Origin: Elusimicrobiota bacterium
GTDB taxonomy: Bacteria; Elusimicrobiota; Elusimicrobia; 2-02-FULL-39-32
DNA: 64,000 nt
Direction: 5' to 3'
Assembly (NCBI GenBank): GCA_021730935.1
Contig: JAKFYJ010000006.1
Coordinates: 1-64,000, forward strand
Shown: in pieces, positions 9,716 to 17,783 of the stretch
Layout: every line of letters begins with the position of its first letter
How positions within the stretch are numbered: position 1 is the stretch's first letter
Notes under the pieces: generated by a model
What the model was told of the DNA's origin: nothing
The model's database searches: none
The model's input: only the letters and a program-made list of their open reading frames with translations
Position numbers and translations under genes: made by a program

Positions 9716-10921
9716 ATGTCTCTTGCAGATTCCTCCAAAACCATCGAGCGCGCCAACCGCGAACTTTCCCAGGGCCGTCCTGACGAAGCCATCAGCCTGG
9801 TGAACCCTCTCCTCAAAAAAGTCCCCGCGATTCCCGAGGCGTTCACTGTGAAAGTGAAAGCCCTGGTCGCGCAAAACAAATATCTCGCCGCGCAGGAAGT
9901 TTATGATCAGATGATCGCGGTCAATCAAGCCGATGATGCCGCCGCTCTTTCCGCTTTGGCCTGGGGCATCCTTAAAGAAGCGTTCACCGACAAGTCTTTC
10001 TTTGTTCGGGGCAGCGCCGCTCAGGCCCTTGGCGAAGTGGGCGACCAGCGCGCCATCAAACCTTTGACTCACCTTCTGAGCGACGAGTTCGACATCGTGA
10101 AAGTGCGCGCGATGGAAGCGATGGGTAAAATCGGAAACAGGGACGCGATCCCCATCCTGATGAGTTTTGCGGAGGACAAGAGATATCTCCTCCGCATCCA
10201 GGCCGTTGAATCTTTGGCCGCGCTTGGAGACCGCAGCCGTCTGGACGTCCTGCACAAGGATTTGGAAGATCCGACGCCTTCCGTGCGGGTGAGAGCGGCG
10301 GAGGTTTTGGGCAACCTGGCGGACCCTTCTTCCATCACTCCATTGCGAGGGAAACTTCGGGACGAGAGTTCCACGGTCCGCGTCCGTGTGGCTGAAGCTC
10401 TCGCCAAGTGCAATGACCAAAGCGTGAACAAGCTTTTTGAGGAAACCATAAAGGCGGGTGAATGGCCGGACAGGATCCGCTCGGCCAAATCCCTCATCAA
10501 CCTCGACAAGCCGGAAACGGCGTTCCCCGTGCTCCGCGAAGCCATGAAACATAAAGACTGGAAAGTGAGGGCGCAGGCCGCTCAAGTCCTGGGCGAGTCC
10601 GCCTCAAAGATGGCGTCCGACATCCTTGCCAAACACATGGACGATGAACGCTGGGAAGTCCGTTTCGCGGTGGTGAAAGCCATTGTGGATTTGGGCGACA
10701 AACAGGCGATCTTCCATCTGAGGACTCTTGTGAGCGCGGACGACGCCGATGTCCGGGCCAGCGCCGCTTCCGCTTTGGGCCAGGTGGGCGACAAAGACGA
10801 CCTCTTTTATCTGCGCCAGGAGTTCAAGGACATGGACGGGCGGGCCAAGGTCGCCGCCGCCAAATCCGTCATCCAGATCCGCCGCAAAATCGAGTCCGGC
10901 AAAGTTCCGGTTTCTCCTTGA
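9716..10921 (+). CDS. HEAT-repeat (PBS lyase-type) protein, probably exported; true start likely upstream
   Basis: After a short TPR-like N-terminal region (RANRELSQGRPDEAISLVNPLL), most of the 401 residues are HEAT repeats of about 31-33 residues (VRGSAAQALGEVGDQRAI, VRVRAAEVLGNLADPSSI, VRAQAAQVLGESASKM). The frame is open upstream of the ATG and encodes PVFFAAAVFLIVSPPMSLA directly before DSSK, a convincing signal peptide that the ATG at 9716 would cut. The only start-like codon there is ATT at 9650, overlapping the last base of the atpC stop. No ATG, GTG or TTG exists in that stretch. Either an ATT start or a sequence error is involved. Such scaffolds bind proteins; no partner is evident. 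Confidence 0.85.
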   Translation: MSLADSSKTIERANRELSQGRPDEAISLVNPLLKKVPAIPEAFTVKVKALVAQNKYLAAQEVYDQMIAVNQADDAAALSALAWGILKEAFTDKSFFVRGSAAQALGEVGDQRAIKPLTHLLSDEFDIVKVRAMEAMGKIGNRDAIPILMSFAEDKRYLLRIQAVESLAALGDRSRLDVLHKDLEDPTPSVRVRAAEVLGNLADPSSITPLRGKLRDESSTVRVRVAEALAKCNDQSVNKLFEETIKAGEWPDRIRSAKSLINLDKPETAFPVLREAMKHKDWKVRAQAAQVLGESASKMASDILAKHMDDERWEVRFAVVKAIVDLGDKQAIFHLRTLVSADDADVRASAASALGQVGDKDDLFYLRQEFKDMDGRAKVAAAKSVIQIRRKIESGKVPVSP

Positions 10922-10953
10922 ATTTTCGTCGAAGGTCTGTTACATTCTAGCCG

Positions 10954-12459
10954 ATGGGAATTTTCCAGGAACTCGTGCCGATCCTTGAGACAGCGGGCCT
11001 GACCCTTGCCGTCTCTTTCGGCATTTATATTGCCATCCGTTTTTTCGCCTATAAACGCTCCTTTCCCCTCCCCCACAAATTTGATTTCCTCTGGATCGTC
11101 GCCACTCTCCTTGTGCTTTATCTTTTGTGTGCCGTCCATCCTCCTCTGGCCGGAACCGCAAGTCCCCGGATTATCTCCTGGACCACTTTCGCGACCTTCC
11201 TCCTGATCTGTTATATCGGCATTTTCGTGCTCGACCAATTCTTCGTTGAATATTTCATGGTCACCGTCCTGAAACTCTATGTCGCGCCCCCGCTTCGAAA
11301 AGCCATCGTCATGTTCGTGTTCCTGATCGGGGTAATCGTGGGCATGCAGAAAATTTTCAACATGAACCCTATTGCGGTTTACTCTTCAACGGGAGCCATT
11401 ACCCTCGGCATCGGCCTTGCTCTCAAAGACGCGTTCCAGATGTTTTTCGCGGGCCTCGCCCTTTCGAGGGTGATCCGCATCGGAGACTGGATCAATCTCG
11501 GCGACAAGGAAGGCGTCGTGGTGGACATCAACTGGGCGAAGACCGTCCTTCGGACCTGGGAAGGCACTCATCTTTTTATCCCGAACAACGATCTTCAGAA
11601 AGGCATTTTTTTCAATTATAGTTATGGCGACCCGCGCCAGAGATGCCGTCTGGAAATCAGCGCTTCCTACGACGTTCCGCCTCAAAAAGTCAAAGGCGTG
11701 CTCCAGGCCTGCGTGGTGAATGTGGAGGGCGTCCTCAACGCGCCTCATCCGGAAGTCCTCCTCACTTCCTACGGCGAATTTTCGGTTCATTATGCTCTCA
11801 CCTTCTGGATCTCGGATTATTCCCGTCACAGGGAAATTTCCAGTGAGGCGGCGACGCGTATTTGGTATGCCTTCAAGCGGGAGAACATTGAGATTCCGTT
11901 CCCCATCCGCACCGTTCACATGGCAGAGGCCAAGACGGAGGCCAAATCTGTGGAATCTGAAAGCCTTTTGACCGGCATCGACCTTTTCAGGATGCTGTCG
12001 TCCGAAGAAAAACAGATGGTTTTGGAGCGGCTTTTGCGCCAGGTTTATCTCAAGGGCGAAGTCGCCGTCCGAGAGGGAGATCCCGGAAGCTCATTCTTTA
12101 TCGTGCACAAAGGACAATTTGAAGTCCTCAAACAGGCGAAAGACGGATCCCAGAGCGTGATCGGAAATTTGGGGCAGGGGCAGTTTTTCGGAGAGCTTTC
12201 GCTTTTGACCGGCGAGGCCAGGAGCGCCACCGTGCGCGCCGTGACGGATTCGGAACTTTTGCGCCTGGACAAGGCTGATTTCAAAGGCATCCTGGAAAAA
12301 CATCCCCAGCTCGCAGAAGAGTTCGCGAACATCGTGGGGTCCAGGCAAGCGGTCCTCGTGGAACACAGCGTCAAGCAGGAAGCCGCTTCCAAAAACGAAA
12401 ACAAAAACTCGATCTCCAGCAAGATCCGCGACTTTTTCAACCTGAAGGTGAGGATATGA
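10954..12459 (+). CDS. MscS-family channel with C-terminal cyclic-nucleotide-binding domain
   Basis: The 501-residue protein has about four N-terminal membrane helices (to about 130), the MscS pore helix with GAITLGIGLALKDAFQMFFAGL, and the cytoplasmic beta domain (IGDWINLGDKEGVVVDINWAKTVLRTWEG, LFIPNNDL). A cyclic-nucleotide-binding domain spans about 335-480. Its phosphate-binding cassette GQFFGELSLLTGEARSATVRA carries the Glu and Arg that hold the cyclic phosphate. This is the layout of the known bCNG branch of the MscS superfamily, channels gated mainly by cyclic nucleotide. The stop overlaps the next gene, an adenylate cyclase, by four bases (ATGA), so ligand maker and channel are co-produced. 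Confidence 0.9.
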   Translation: MGIFQELVPILETAGLTLAVSFGIYIAIRFFAYKRSFPLPHKFDFLWIVATLLVLYLLCAVHPPLAGTASPRIISWTTFATFLLICYIGIFVLDQFFVEYFMVTVLKLYVAPPLRKAIVMFVFLIGVIVGMQKIFNMNPIAVYSSTGAITLGIGLALKDAFQMFFAGLALSRVIRIGDWINLGDKEGVVVDINWAKTVLRTWEGTHLFIPNNDLQKGIFFNYSYGDPRQRCRLEISASYDVPPQKVKGVLQACVVNVEGVLNAPHPEVLLTSYGEFSVHYALTFWISDYSRHREISSEAATRIWYAFKRENIEIPFPIRTVHMAEAKTEAKSVESESLLTGIDLFRMLSSEEKQMVLERLLRQVYLKGEVAVREGDPGSSFFIVHKGQFEVLKQAKDGSQSVIGNLGQGQFFGELSLLTGEARSATVRAVTDSELLRLDKADFKGILEKHPQLAEEFANIVGSRQAVLVEHSVKQEAASKNENKNSISSKIRDFFNLKVRI

Positions 12460-14528
12460 AGAAGCGCCTCCGATTTTTCAGCCTGATTATTTCTCTGATT
12501 GTCTCCGCTTTGGTTTTTACAGCCGTCTCATGTCACAAGCTGGATAACCTGGAATTCAAATCATTGGATTGGCGTTTCAGAATGCGCGGTGCTGAGTCAT
12601 TGGTTTCCCCTGTGGTTGTCGCAGCGATCGATGACAATTCGCTTTCAACGATCGGGAAATGGCCGTGGCCGAGAAAAATTCATGGAGATTTAATTGATAT
12701 TTGCCGAAAAGCGGGAGCCGCCGCTGTGGTCTTCGATGTGCTTTTTCTTGAACCTGACCGTTATGACGCATCGAACGATCGAATTTTAGGCGAGGCGATT
12801 AAAAAGTATGGAAAAGTCATCCTCCCTTTTGATTTCAAATTTGAGACGATTGAACAGACCGAAAACAACGAAAAGGGCGATGAGATTCAAAAAAGAGAAA
12901 TGATTGTTGAAAAAGATGAGCCGATCTCCCAGTCGAGATACGCCCGGGCTCTTGGATTTGTGAATGCCATCCCGGACGATGACGGCACCTTAAGGAAATC
13001 AATTCTGTCTTACGATTACAAAGGCAAGACATACTATTCGCTCGGCGTTCAGTCACTCGCCATGGTTGAAGGCAAATCGCCTGAGGATCTTTTTGAAAAT
13101 ATTCATGTTATTGAATCTAATTATTATGGAAACCGGACCCGACAGGCCTGGGTGAATTGGAGAGGGCCCGAAGAGCTGTTCGTTTCGCACTCGTGCGCTG
13201 AAATACTCGATGCTGAGGTCCCGTTGGATTGGAAAAAACAATGGCTCGGCGGCAAAATTGTTATTGTGGGTTCAACGGCTTTGGGACTCTATGATCATTA
13301 TCCAACGGCATTTTCTCCGTCTTTTCCAGGATTATATATGCACGCAAATGTGATCGATAACTTATGGTCCAGACAGCGGACCCAAGATTTTCTAAAGCCT
13401 TTAAGCAAAACCTTAACACACGTATTAATTTTCCTTTTCGCGATCCTCGTGGGCGCGTTCATCTCCAACTTTTCCGCAACCTGGGGCGCTGTTTCCACGG
13501 TGGCTCTCGCGGCGGCATTTTGGACGGTCGGATATTTTCTCATGGTGAAGAAGTTTTATTACATCGAGCTGGTCGCTCCCACGATCTCGCTCGTCGGCAG
13601 TTACATCGCGGTCTTTTTCTATCGTTTTATTGTTGAGCAAAGGGAGAAGGCGGGCATCAAAAAAGCTTTCGGGGTTTATGTGAATCCGCACGTCGTGGAC
13701 GCCATCGCCAAAAACCCTGAAGCGCTCAAACTCGGCGGAGAACAGCGCGAGATGACCGTGATGTTTTCTGATGTGGCCGGCTTCACCACGATTTCGGAAA
13801 AATTGTCGCCCTCAGAACTGGTTCAGCTCCTGAACCTTTATCTCACCGCCATGACGGACACGATCATGCGGCTGGACGGCACCGTCGACAAATATGAGGG
13901 TGACGCCATCATGGCTTTCTGGGGCGCGCCTCTGGCCCAGCCGGCCCACGCGAAGATGGCTTGCCTTGCGGTCCTGGAAAACCGCGAGCGTCTCAAGCAG
14001 CTCAATGTTGAGCTGAAAGCCAAAGGCATGAACGAGCTTTTCGCGCGGTGCGGGCTCAACACGGGCCCCATGAACGTCGGGAACATGGGTTCTTCTCAAA
14101 AATTTAACTATACTGTTATGGGCGACGCGGTGAACCTTGCCTCCCGCCTTGAAGGCGCGAACAAGCAATATGGCACGATGCTGATGGTTTCGGAAACAAC
14201 TTATGCCGCGGCCAAAGACGAAATCGAGGTCCGCGAGCTGGACCTTCTTCGGGTGAAAGGCAAAAAACTGCCCATCAAAGTTTTTGAGCTGGTCAGCAAA
14301 AAAGGCGGACTCACGGAAGAGCAGAAAAAGGCTTTCGCGATTTATGATTCCGCGCTCGAGCTTTATCGCAAACGGGATTTCAAATCGGCCCTCTCAAAAT
14401 TCGGGCAGGTGACGGAGATCCTTCCCAAGGACGGTCCGTCGGAAACATATTCAGGACGGTGCAACGATTATCTTAAAACTCCCCCTCCCGCGGATTGGGA
14501 CGGCGTGTTCGTGATGACCACAAAATAA
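12456..14528 (+). CDS. CHASE2-domain class III adenylate cyclase
   Basis: The 690-residue protein has one N-terminal membrane helix, an extracytoplasmic CHASE2 domain (to about 320), three membrane helices (ILVGAFISNF ... VGYFLMV ... SLVGSYIAVFFYRFI), then a class III cyclase domain at about 430-610. Metal-binding Asp residues sit in FSDVAGF and EGDAIMAFWG; the adenine-selecting Lys (VDKYEGD) and Asp (VMGDAVNLASRLEG) are both present, indicating ATP rather than GTP. A TPR-like tail follows. It overlaps the channel gene by 4 bp. The first 1 kb, encoding CHASE2, is noticeably more AT-rich than the catalytic part, as if the sensor was spliced on from elsewhere. Confidence 0.92.
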   Translation: MKKRLRFFSLIISLIVSALVFTAVSCHKLDNLEFKSLDWRFRMRGAESLVSPVVVAAIDDNSLSTIGKWPWPRKIHGDLIDICRKAGAAAVVFDVLFLEPDRYDASNDRILGEAIKKYGKVILPFDFKFETIEQTENNEKGDEIQKREMIVEKDEPISQSRYARALGFVNAIPDDDGTLRKSILSYDYKGKTYYSLGVQSLAMVEGKSPEDLFENIHVIESNYYGNRTRQAWVNWRGPEELFVSHSCAEILDAEVPLDWKKQWLGGKIVIVGSTALGLYDHYPTAFSPSFPGLYMHANVIDNLWSRQRTQDFLKPLSKTLTHVLIFLFAILVGAFISNFSATWGAVSTVALAAAFWTVGYFLMVKKFYYIELVAPTISLVGSYIAVFFYRFIVEQREKAGIKKAFGVYVNPHVVDAIAKNPEALKLGGEQREMTVMFSDVAGFTTISEKLSPSELVQLLNLYLTAMTDTIMRLDGTVDKYEGDAIMAFWGAPLAQPAHAKMACLAVLENRERLKQLNVELKAKGMNELFARCGLNTGPMNVGNMGSSQKFNYTVMGDAVNLASRLEGANKQYGTMLMVSETTYAAAKDEIEVRELDLLRVKGKKLPIKVFELVSKKGGLTEEQKKAFAIYDSALELYRKRDFKSALSKFGQVTEILPKDGPSETYSGRCNDYLKTPPPADWDGVFVMTTK

Positions 14529-14529
14529 A

Positions 14530-15321
14530 ATGGAAATATTCTGGCGACTTGTTTTGGGCCACCTGATCGGAGATTTCACTCTCCAGACCAACTATATCGC
14601 CGCCTGGAAACGCAGGAGTCTCGCGGGCATGATCGTCCACTGCGCCATTCACCCGGTCCTTTATGCTCTGCTTCTCTGGAACTATATGGGCAGGATCTGG
14701 CTCGAAGTGGGTCCTCTCTCGCTCTCAGGCTGGGCCTGTGTGTTCATCATCTTCGCCTCTCACTTCATCGAGGACCAGTGGCGCGTGTGGTCGGTCCTGA
14801 AACGCAACGCTCCCGACAACACTTTCTTTTATGTCTGGGACCAGGTCATCCATTACGCGGTCCTTTTCATCATTGCCCCCTCCATTGAAGGCGCCACGAG
14901 CAAATATGGTTTCCTGCGTTATCCTCCCATCGCTGATTTTCTCCCCCTTGATCAGGCGCAGGGGTTGAGCCTCTGGGACCGGTTCATGACGGTGAGCGTG
15001 CCGGAACCCTGGGTGCTGGCCGCGATCCTCATCGTGATCGTGACGCATTTTACGACGGTCTCAATATATTTTGTGGAGAAAGATTTCTTCGGAAAAGATT
15101 TTCCGGGCGACGCGGAAAAATATATCGGCATGGCGGAACGGTTGGCGGTGACGCTCGCGTTTCTGTTGCCGGGCCATTGGAGTTTGGCCGCCGCGGGCGT
15201 CTGGCTGGCTTATCAGATCGTCGGAAAAATCCGCAAAACGAGCGCCGCATCCTGGACAAACCTCGGCATCGGATATGGAACCGCAGTCCTTTGCGGGCTC
15301 CTCATCCGGAAAATCCTTTAA
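14530..15321 (+). CDS. DUF3307 family membrane protein
   Basis: The 263-residue protein begins MEIFWRLVLGHLIGDFTLQ, characteristic of DUF3307 (PF11750), and has several hydrophobic segments, including LAGMIVHCAIHPVLYALLLW, a SHFIEDQWRVW segment and VTLAFLLPGHWSLAAAGVWLAY. Conserved His and Asp residues lie in the membrane-facing N-terminal part (HLIGD, HCAIHP, SHFIED). It starts one base after the cyclase stop, so it is probably the third gene of the channel-cyclase operon. The biochemical role of the family is not known to me. Confidence 0.8.
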   Translation: MEIFWRLVLGHLIGDFTLQTNYIAAWKRRSLAGMIVHCAIHPVLYALLLWNYMGRIWLEVGPLSLSGWACVFIIFASHFIEDQWRVWSVLKRNAPDNTFFYVWDQVIHYAVLFIIAPSIEGATSKYGFLRYPPIADFLPLDQAQGLSLWDRFMTVSVPEPWVLAAILIVIVTHFTTVSIYFVEKDFFGKDFPGDAEKYIGMAERLAVTLAFLLPGHWSLAAAGVWLAYQIVGKIRKTSAASWTNLGIGYGTAVLCGLLIRKIL

Positions 15322-15350
15322 AAAAATATCGATCGGCTTGATTTTAAAAT

Positions 15351-15426
15351 TGGTGCGCCCTGAAGGATTTGAACCTTCGGCCTACTGTTTCGTAGACAGT
15401 CGCTCTATCCCCTGAGCTAAGGGCGC
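15351..15426 (-). tRNA. tRNA-Arg (anticodon ACG)
   Basis: On the minus strand GCGCCCT pairs with AGGGCGC as the acceptor stem. The D arm is GCTC/GAGC and the anticodon stem ACTGT/ACAGT encloses loop CTACGAA, giving anticodon ACG (wobble A probably deaminated to inosine). The T arm is GAAGG-TTCAAAT-CCTTC. The discriminator is A and CCA is encoded (15353-15351). Confidence 0.95.
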
Positions 15427-15470
15427 ATGAAATCGGAAGTCCTTAATTTTAGCATATTCAGGCGTAACTT

Positions 15471-15498
15471 TTGGCGCGTTTCCGGCGTCTAATATAAA
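15471..15498 (+). promoter_or_regulatory. Probable sigma70 promoter of the Spy-like gene
   Basis: TTGGCG (15471-15476) and TATAAA (15493-15498) are 16 bp apart. A GGAGG ribosome site (about 15517) lies just ahead of the ATG at 15527. The promoter sits between the divergently oriented tRNA-Arg and the gene. Confidence 0.55.
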
Positions 15499-15526
15499 CA
15501 GGGCACTCAATAAAACGGAGGTTGGA

Positions 15527-15895
15527 ATGAAAAAAGGATATCTGATGGGCATTGCGGCTGTCTCGGCCATGTTTTTGTTTGCCGGCCAGGCCGGCGCGAA
15601 ATGGGGCGGCGGCGCATGCTGTGCGGACAAAACGCAGGGGAAGATGCATGACCGGATGGCGAAAAAACTCAATCTGACGGAAACTCAAAAGGCTGAGCTG
15701 GAGAAAATCATGCAGGAGAAGCGCGGCGAAATGGAATCTCTCCATTCCCAGATGGAGGCGATTCATGAAAAGTATGACGGAAAACTTGTTTCAATCCTGA
15801 CGGACGATCAGAAGAAAAAGTTCAGCGAGATGAAGGAAAAGCGCGAAAAGAAAATGGGCAAATGCAAAGAAAAATGTGAGATGAAGAAAAAATAA
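15527..15895 (+). CDS. Spy/CpxP/ZraP-like periplasmic LTxxQ protein
   Basis: The 122-residue protein has a signal peptide (MGIAAVSAMFLFAGQAGA) and a helical body with two LTxxQ motifs (LTETQKAEL and LTDDQKKKF), the mark of the Spy/CpxP/ZraP family of periplasmic chaperones and metal-stress proteins. There is a GGACC-like cysteine pair near the mature N-terminus and a Lys-rich tail with CKEKC, which might bind a metal; such cysteines are not part of classical Spy. It has its own promoter and a strong SD, and faces the convergent recQ gene 10 bp away. Confidence 0.75.
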   Translation: MKKGYLMGIAAVSAMFLFAGQAGAKWGGGACCADKTQGKMHDRMAKKLNLTETQKAELEKIMQEKRGEMESLHSQMEAIHEKYDGKLVSILTDDQKKKFSEMKEKREKKMGKCKEKCEMKKK

Positions 15896-15905
15896 AGTTC
15901 AGAGC

Positions 15906-17471
15906 TCAAACGGCAACGGGCTTTTTTCCCGACTTCAAAGTCATGCGGGAAGAAAGCCCGTTGTTTTTGCAGTGCGCCAAAATTGCGGCCAGAAAAACCA
16001 GGCCATATTGGGAAACCTTAAAATCCCCGAACCCCGAGATTTGGCGGATCTCCGCAAGCGTGTGGGGCAGATAGGCCGCGAGCTCAATCAGGGTTTTGTC
16101 TGAGAAAATGATATAGGCTGGGACGTTTTTTTCGGCCGCGAGGCGGGTGCGGAGCGATTTCAGTTCTTTGAGGAGTTCCCCGTCATAGGTTTCCGGAGGG
16201 GCGCTTTTCCCCGCCTTCACAGGGACGCGCGCCGTGAGCGTTTCTTGAGGCTCTTTTTCCGTGAAGATCGTTTGAATCCCCAGGCAGACGTCGCAGCTCG
16301 CGCAGTTCCCCGGGTGTTCTTCTCCAAAATAATTCATCAAAAATTTCCGACGGCAAGTTTTGATTTCGCAGAACTCGGACATCTTGTCCAGTTTCCGCAT
16401 CATGACGCGCGTCTGCTCAAAATTGTTGTCGATCCGCACCATATATTTCAGCTTCATGACGTCGCCTCGGCTGTAAAATAGCACGGCCTCGCTTTTGACT
16501 CCGTCCCGCCCGGCTCGGCCCGTTTCCTGATAATAGCTCTCGATGTTTTTGGGCAGGTCCATGTGGACCACATAACGCACATTGGACTTGTCGATCCCCA
16601 TCCCGAACGCGACGGTGGCCACGATCACCTTCACCTCGTCTTTGATGAACAGATCCTGGTTCCTGGCCCGCCGCTCTGAGGCAAGCCCCGCGTGATAGGG
16701 CCGGGCGCTCACGCCGTCTTTCTTCAGTTTTTCCGCGATGTTCTCGACGGAAGCGCGCGACAGCGCATAAACGATGCCGGAATCTTCGGCGTGGTCCCGG
16801 ATATATTCCAACAGCTTGTCATAGCTGTTTTTCTTGGGCTCGATGAAATAATGAATGTTCTCGCGGTTGAAACTTGAGACGAAAATGTTGGGATTTTTGA
16901 GTTTCAGTTTTTCCAGGATGTCTTTTTGGGTGAGAGCGTCTGCGGTGGCGGTGAGAGCGATGACGGGCGTATCGGGAAAATGTTCTTTGAGGACGGAAAG
17001 CTGAAGATATTCCGGGCGGAAATCGTGGCCCCAGTGGGAGACGCAGTGCGCTTCGTCCACGGCGAAGAGTGAGACATTGCAAGCCTTGAGGACGCGGATG
17101 AAATCATATTCGTTGGAAAACAGCCTTTCGGGCGCGATATAGAGGAGTTTGATTTTTCCGGCGCGGAGGTTGGCCAGAGTGTCTCCGAAATCGTCATAAG
17201 ACAGACTGCTGTTCAGGAAAGCCGCTGAGACGCCGGAAAGAGTGAGGCTGTCCACCTGGTCTTTCATGAGAGCGATCAAGGGAGAGATGACGACGGCGAG
17301 GCCGTCCTGCAGGAGGGCCGGGACCTGATAACAGAGAGATTTTCCCCCGCCGGTGGGCATGAGGACGAAAGTGTCTTTTTTCGCGAGGACGGATTCAATG
17401 ATCTTGTCCTGGTTGAGGCGGAAATCAGCGTATCCGAACTGTTCGCGCAGGACTTCAATGGCGGAGGTCAT
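15906..17471 (-). CDS. recQ: ATP-dependent DNA helicase RecQ, without the RQC winged helix
   Basis: The 521-residue protein has the RecQ motif 0 (FGYADFRLNQDKII), Walker A PTGGGKSLCYQ, DEAH box (AVDEAHCVSHWGHDFRPEY), the 3'-5' helicase motifs FNRENI and RAGRDG, and a four-Cys zinc module (CEIKTCRRKF ... GNCASCDVC). A C-terminal HRDC domain follows (ELLKELKSLRTRLA ... DKTLIELAAYLP). The usual winged-helix RQC domain between zinc module and HRDC is replaced by a short linker, so the protein is about 90 residues shorter than E. coli RecQ. It should unwind DNA in recombination and repair. Confidence 0.93.
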   Translation of the reverse strand: MTSAIEVLREQFGYADFRLNQDKIIESVLAKKDTFVLMPTGGGKSLCYQVPALLQDGLAVVISPLIALMKDQVDSLTLSGVSAAFLNSSLSYDDFGDTLANLRAGKIKLLYIAPERLFSNEYDFIRVLKACNVSLFAVDEAHCVSHWGHDFRPEYLQLSVLKEHFPDTPVIALTATADALTQKDILEKLKLKNPNIFVSSFNRENIHYFIEPKKNSYDKLLEYIRDHAEDSGIVYALSRASVENIAEKLKKDGVSARPYHAGLASERRARNQDLFIKDEVKVIVATVAFGMGIDKSNVRYVVHMDLPKNIESYYQETGRAGRDGVKSEAVLFYSRGDVMKLKYMVRIDNNFEQTRVMMRKLDKMSEFCEIKTCRRKFLMNYFGEEHPGNCASCDVCLGIQTIFTEKEPQETLTARVPVKAGKSAPPETYDGELLKELKSLRTRLAAEKNVPAYIIFSDKTLIELAAYLPHTLAEIRQISGFGDFKVSQYGLVFLAAILAHCKNNGLSSRMTLKSGKKPVAV

Positions 17472-17499
17472 GAGAAGAGTATATCAAAAAGAAAATCTG

Positions 17500-17642
17500 T
17501 CGGAGGAGGAGGGATTTGGCCCCTACGCTCGGCAGAGCTCGCTGCGTGGCCTCACCTCGTTCGCTTTCGGCCAGAGGCCTCATCCTCGCTTTGCTCGGCG
17601 CTCACTCGCTTCAAATCCTTGAATTGATCCTGAAAACTGATT

Positions 17643-17660
<18 letters not shown>
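17500..17660. repeat. 19-bp direct repeat of the tRNA-Ser 3' end bounding a 123-bp GC-rich element
   Basis: The 19 bp TCGGAGGAGGAGGGATTTG occurs at 17500-17518 and again at 17642-17660, where it covers the 3' end (acceptor and T stem) of tRNA-Ser. The sequence between is rich in CTCGCT/CTCGTTCGCT-like words and ends with CAAATCC, the inverse of the GGATTTG at its start. It may be an attachment-site scar, or a small tRNA-associated repeat. No gene lies in it. Confidence 0.7.
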
Positions 17661-17733
<73 letters not shown>

Positions 17734-17762
17734 ATTTTAACGACATAGATTTTAGCATATCT

Positions 17763-17775
17763 TATAATCTATAAT
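17763..17775 (+). promoter_or_regulatory. Two overlapping-phase TATAAT boxes just ahead of a GTG start
   Basis: TATAAT occurs at 17763-17768 and again at 17770-17775. The second ends 8 bp before the GTG at 17784, so transcription would begin at or next to the start codon and the mRNA would be leaderless. No SD is present. Confidence 0.55.
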
Positions 17776-17783
17776 TCAGTATC

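Noticed and set aside
9412-9783. 123-residue ORF across the atpC/HEAT junction
   Set aside because: Out-of-frame shadow of atpC; Arg/Ser/Pro-rich and without family features.
10939-10945. GTTAC ahead of the MscS-type gene as an eighth regulon member
   Set aside because: Single half-site with no partner at 11 bp and no -10 box at the expected distance.
17500-17518. Second tRNA-Ser gene
   Set aside because: Only the 3' acceptor/T-stem part is repeated; no anticodon arm or 5' half is present.
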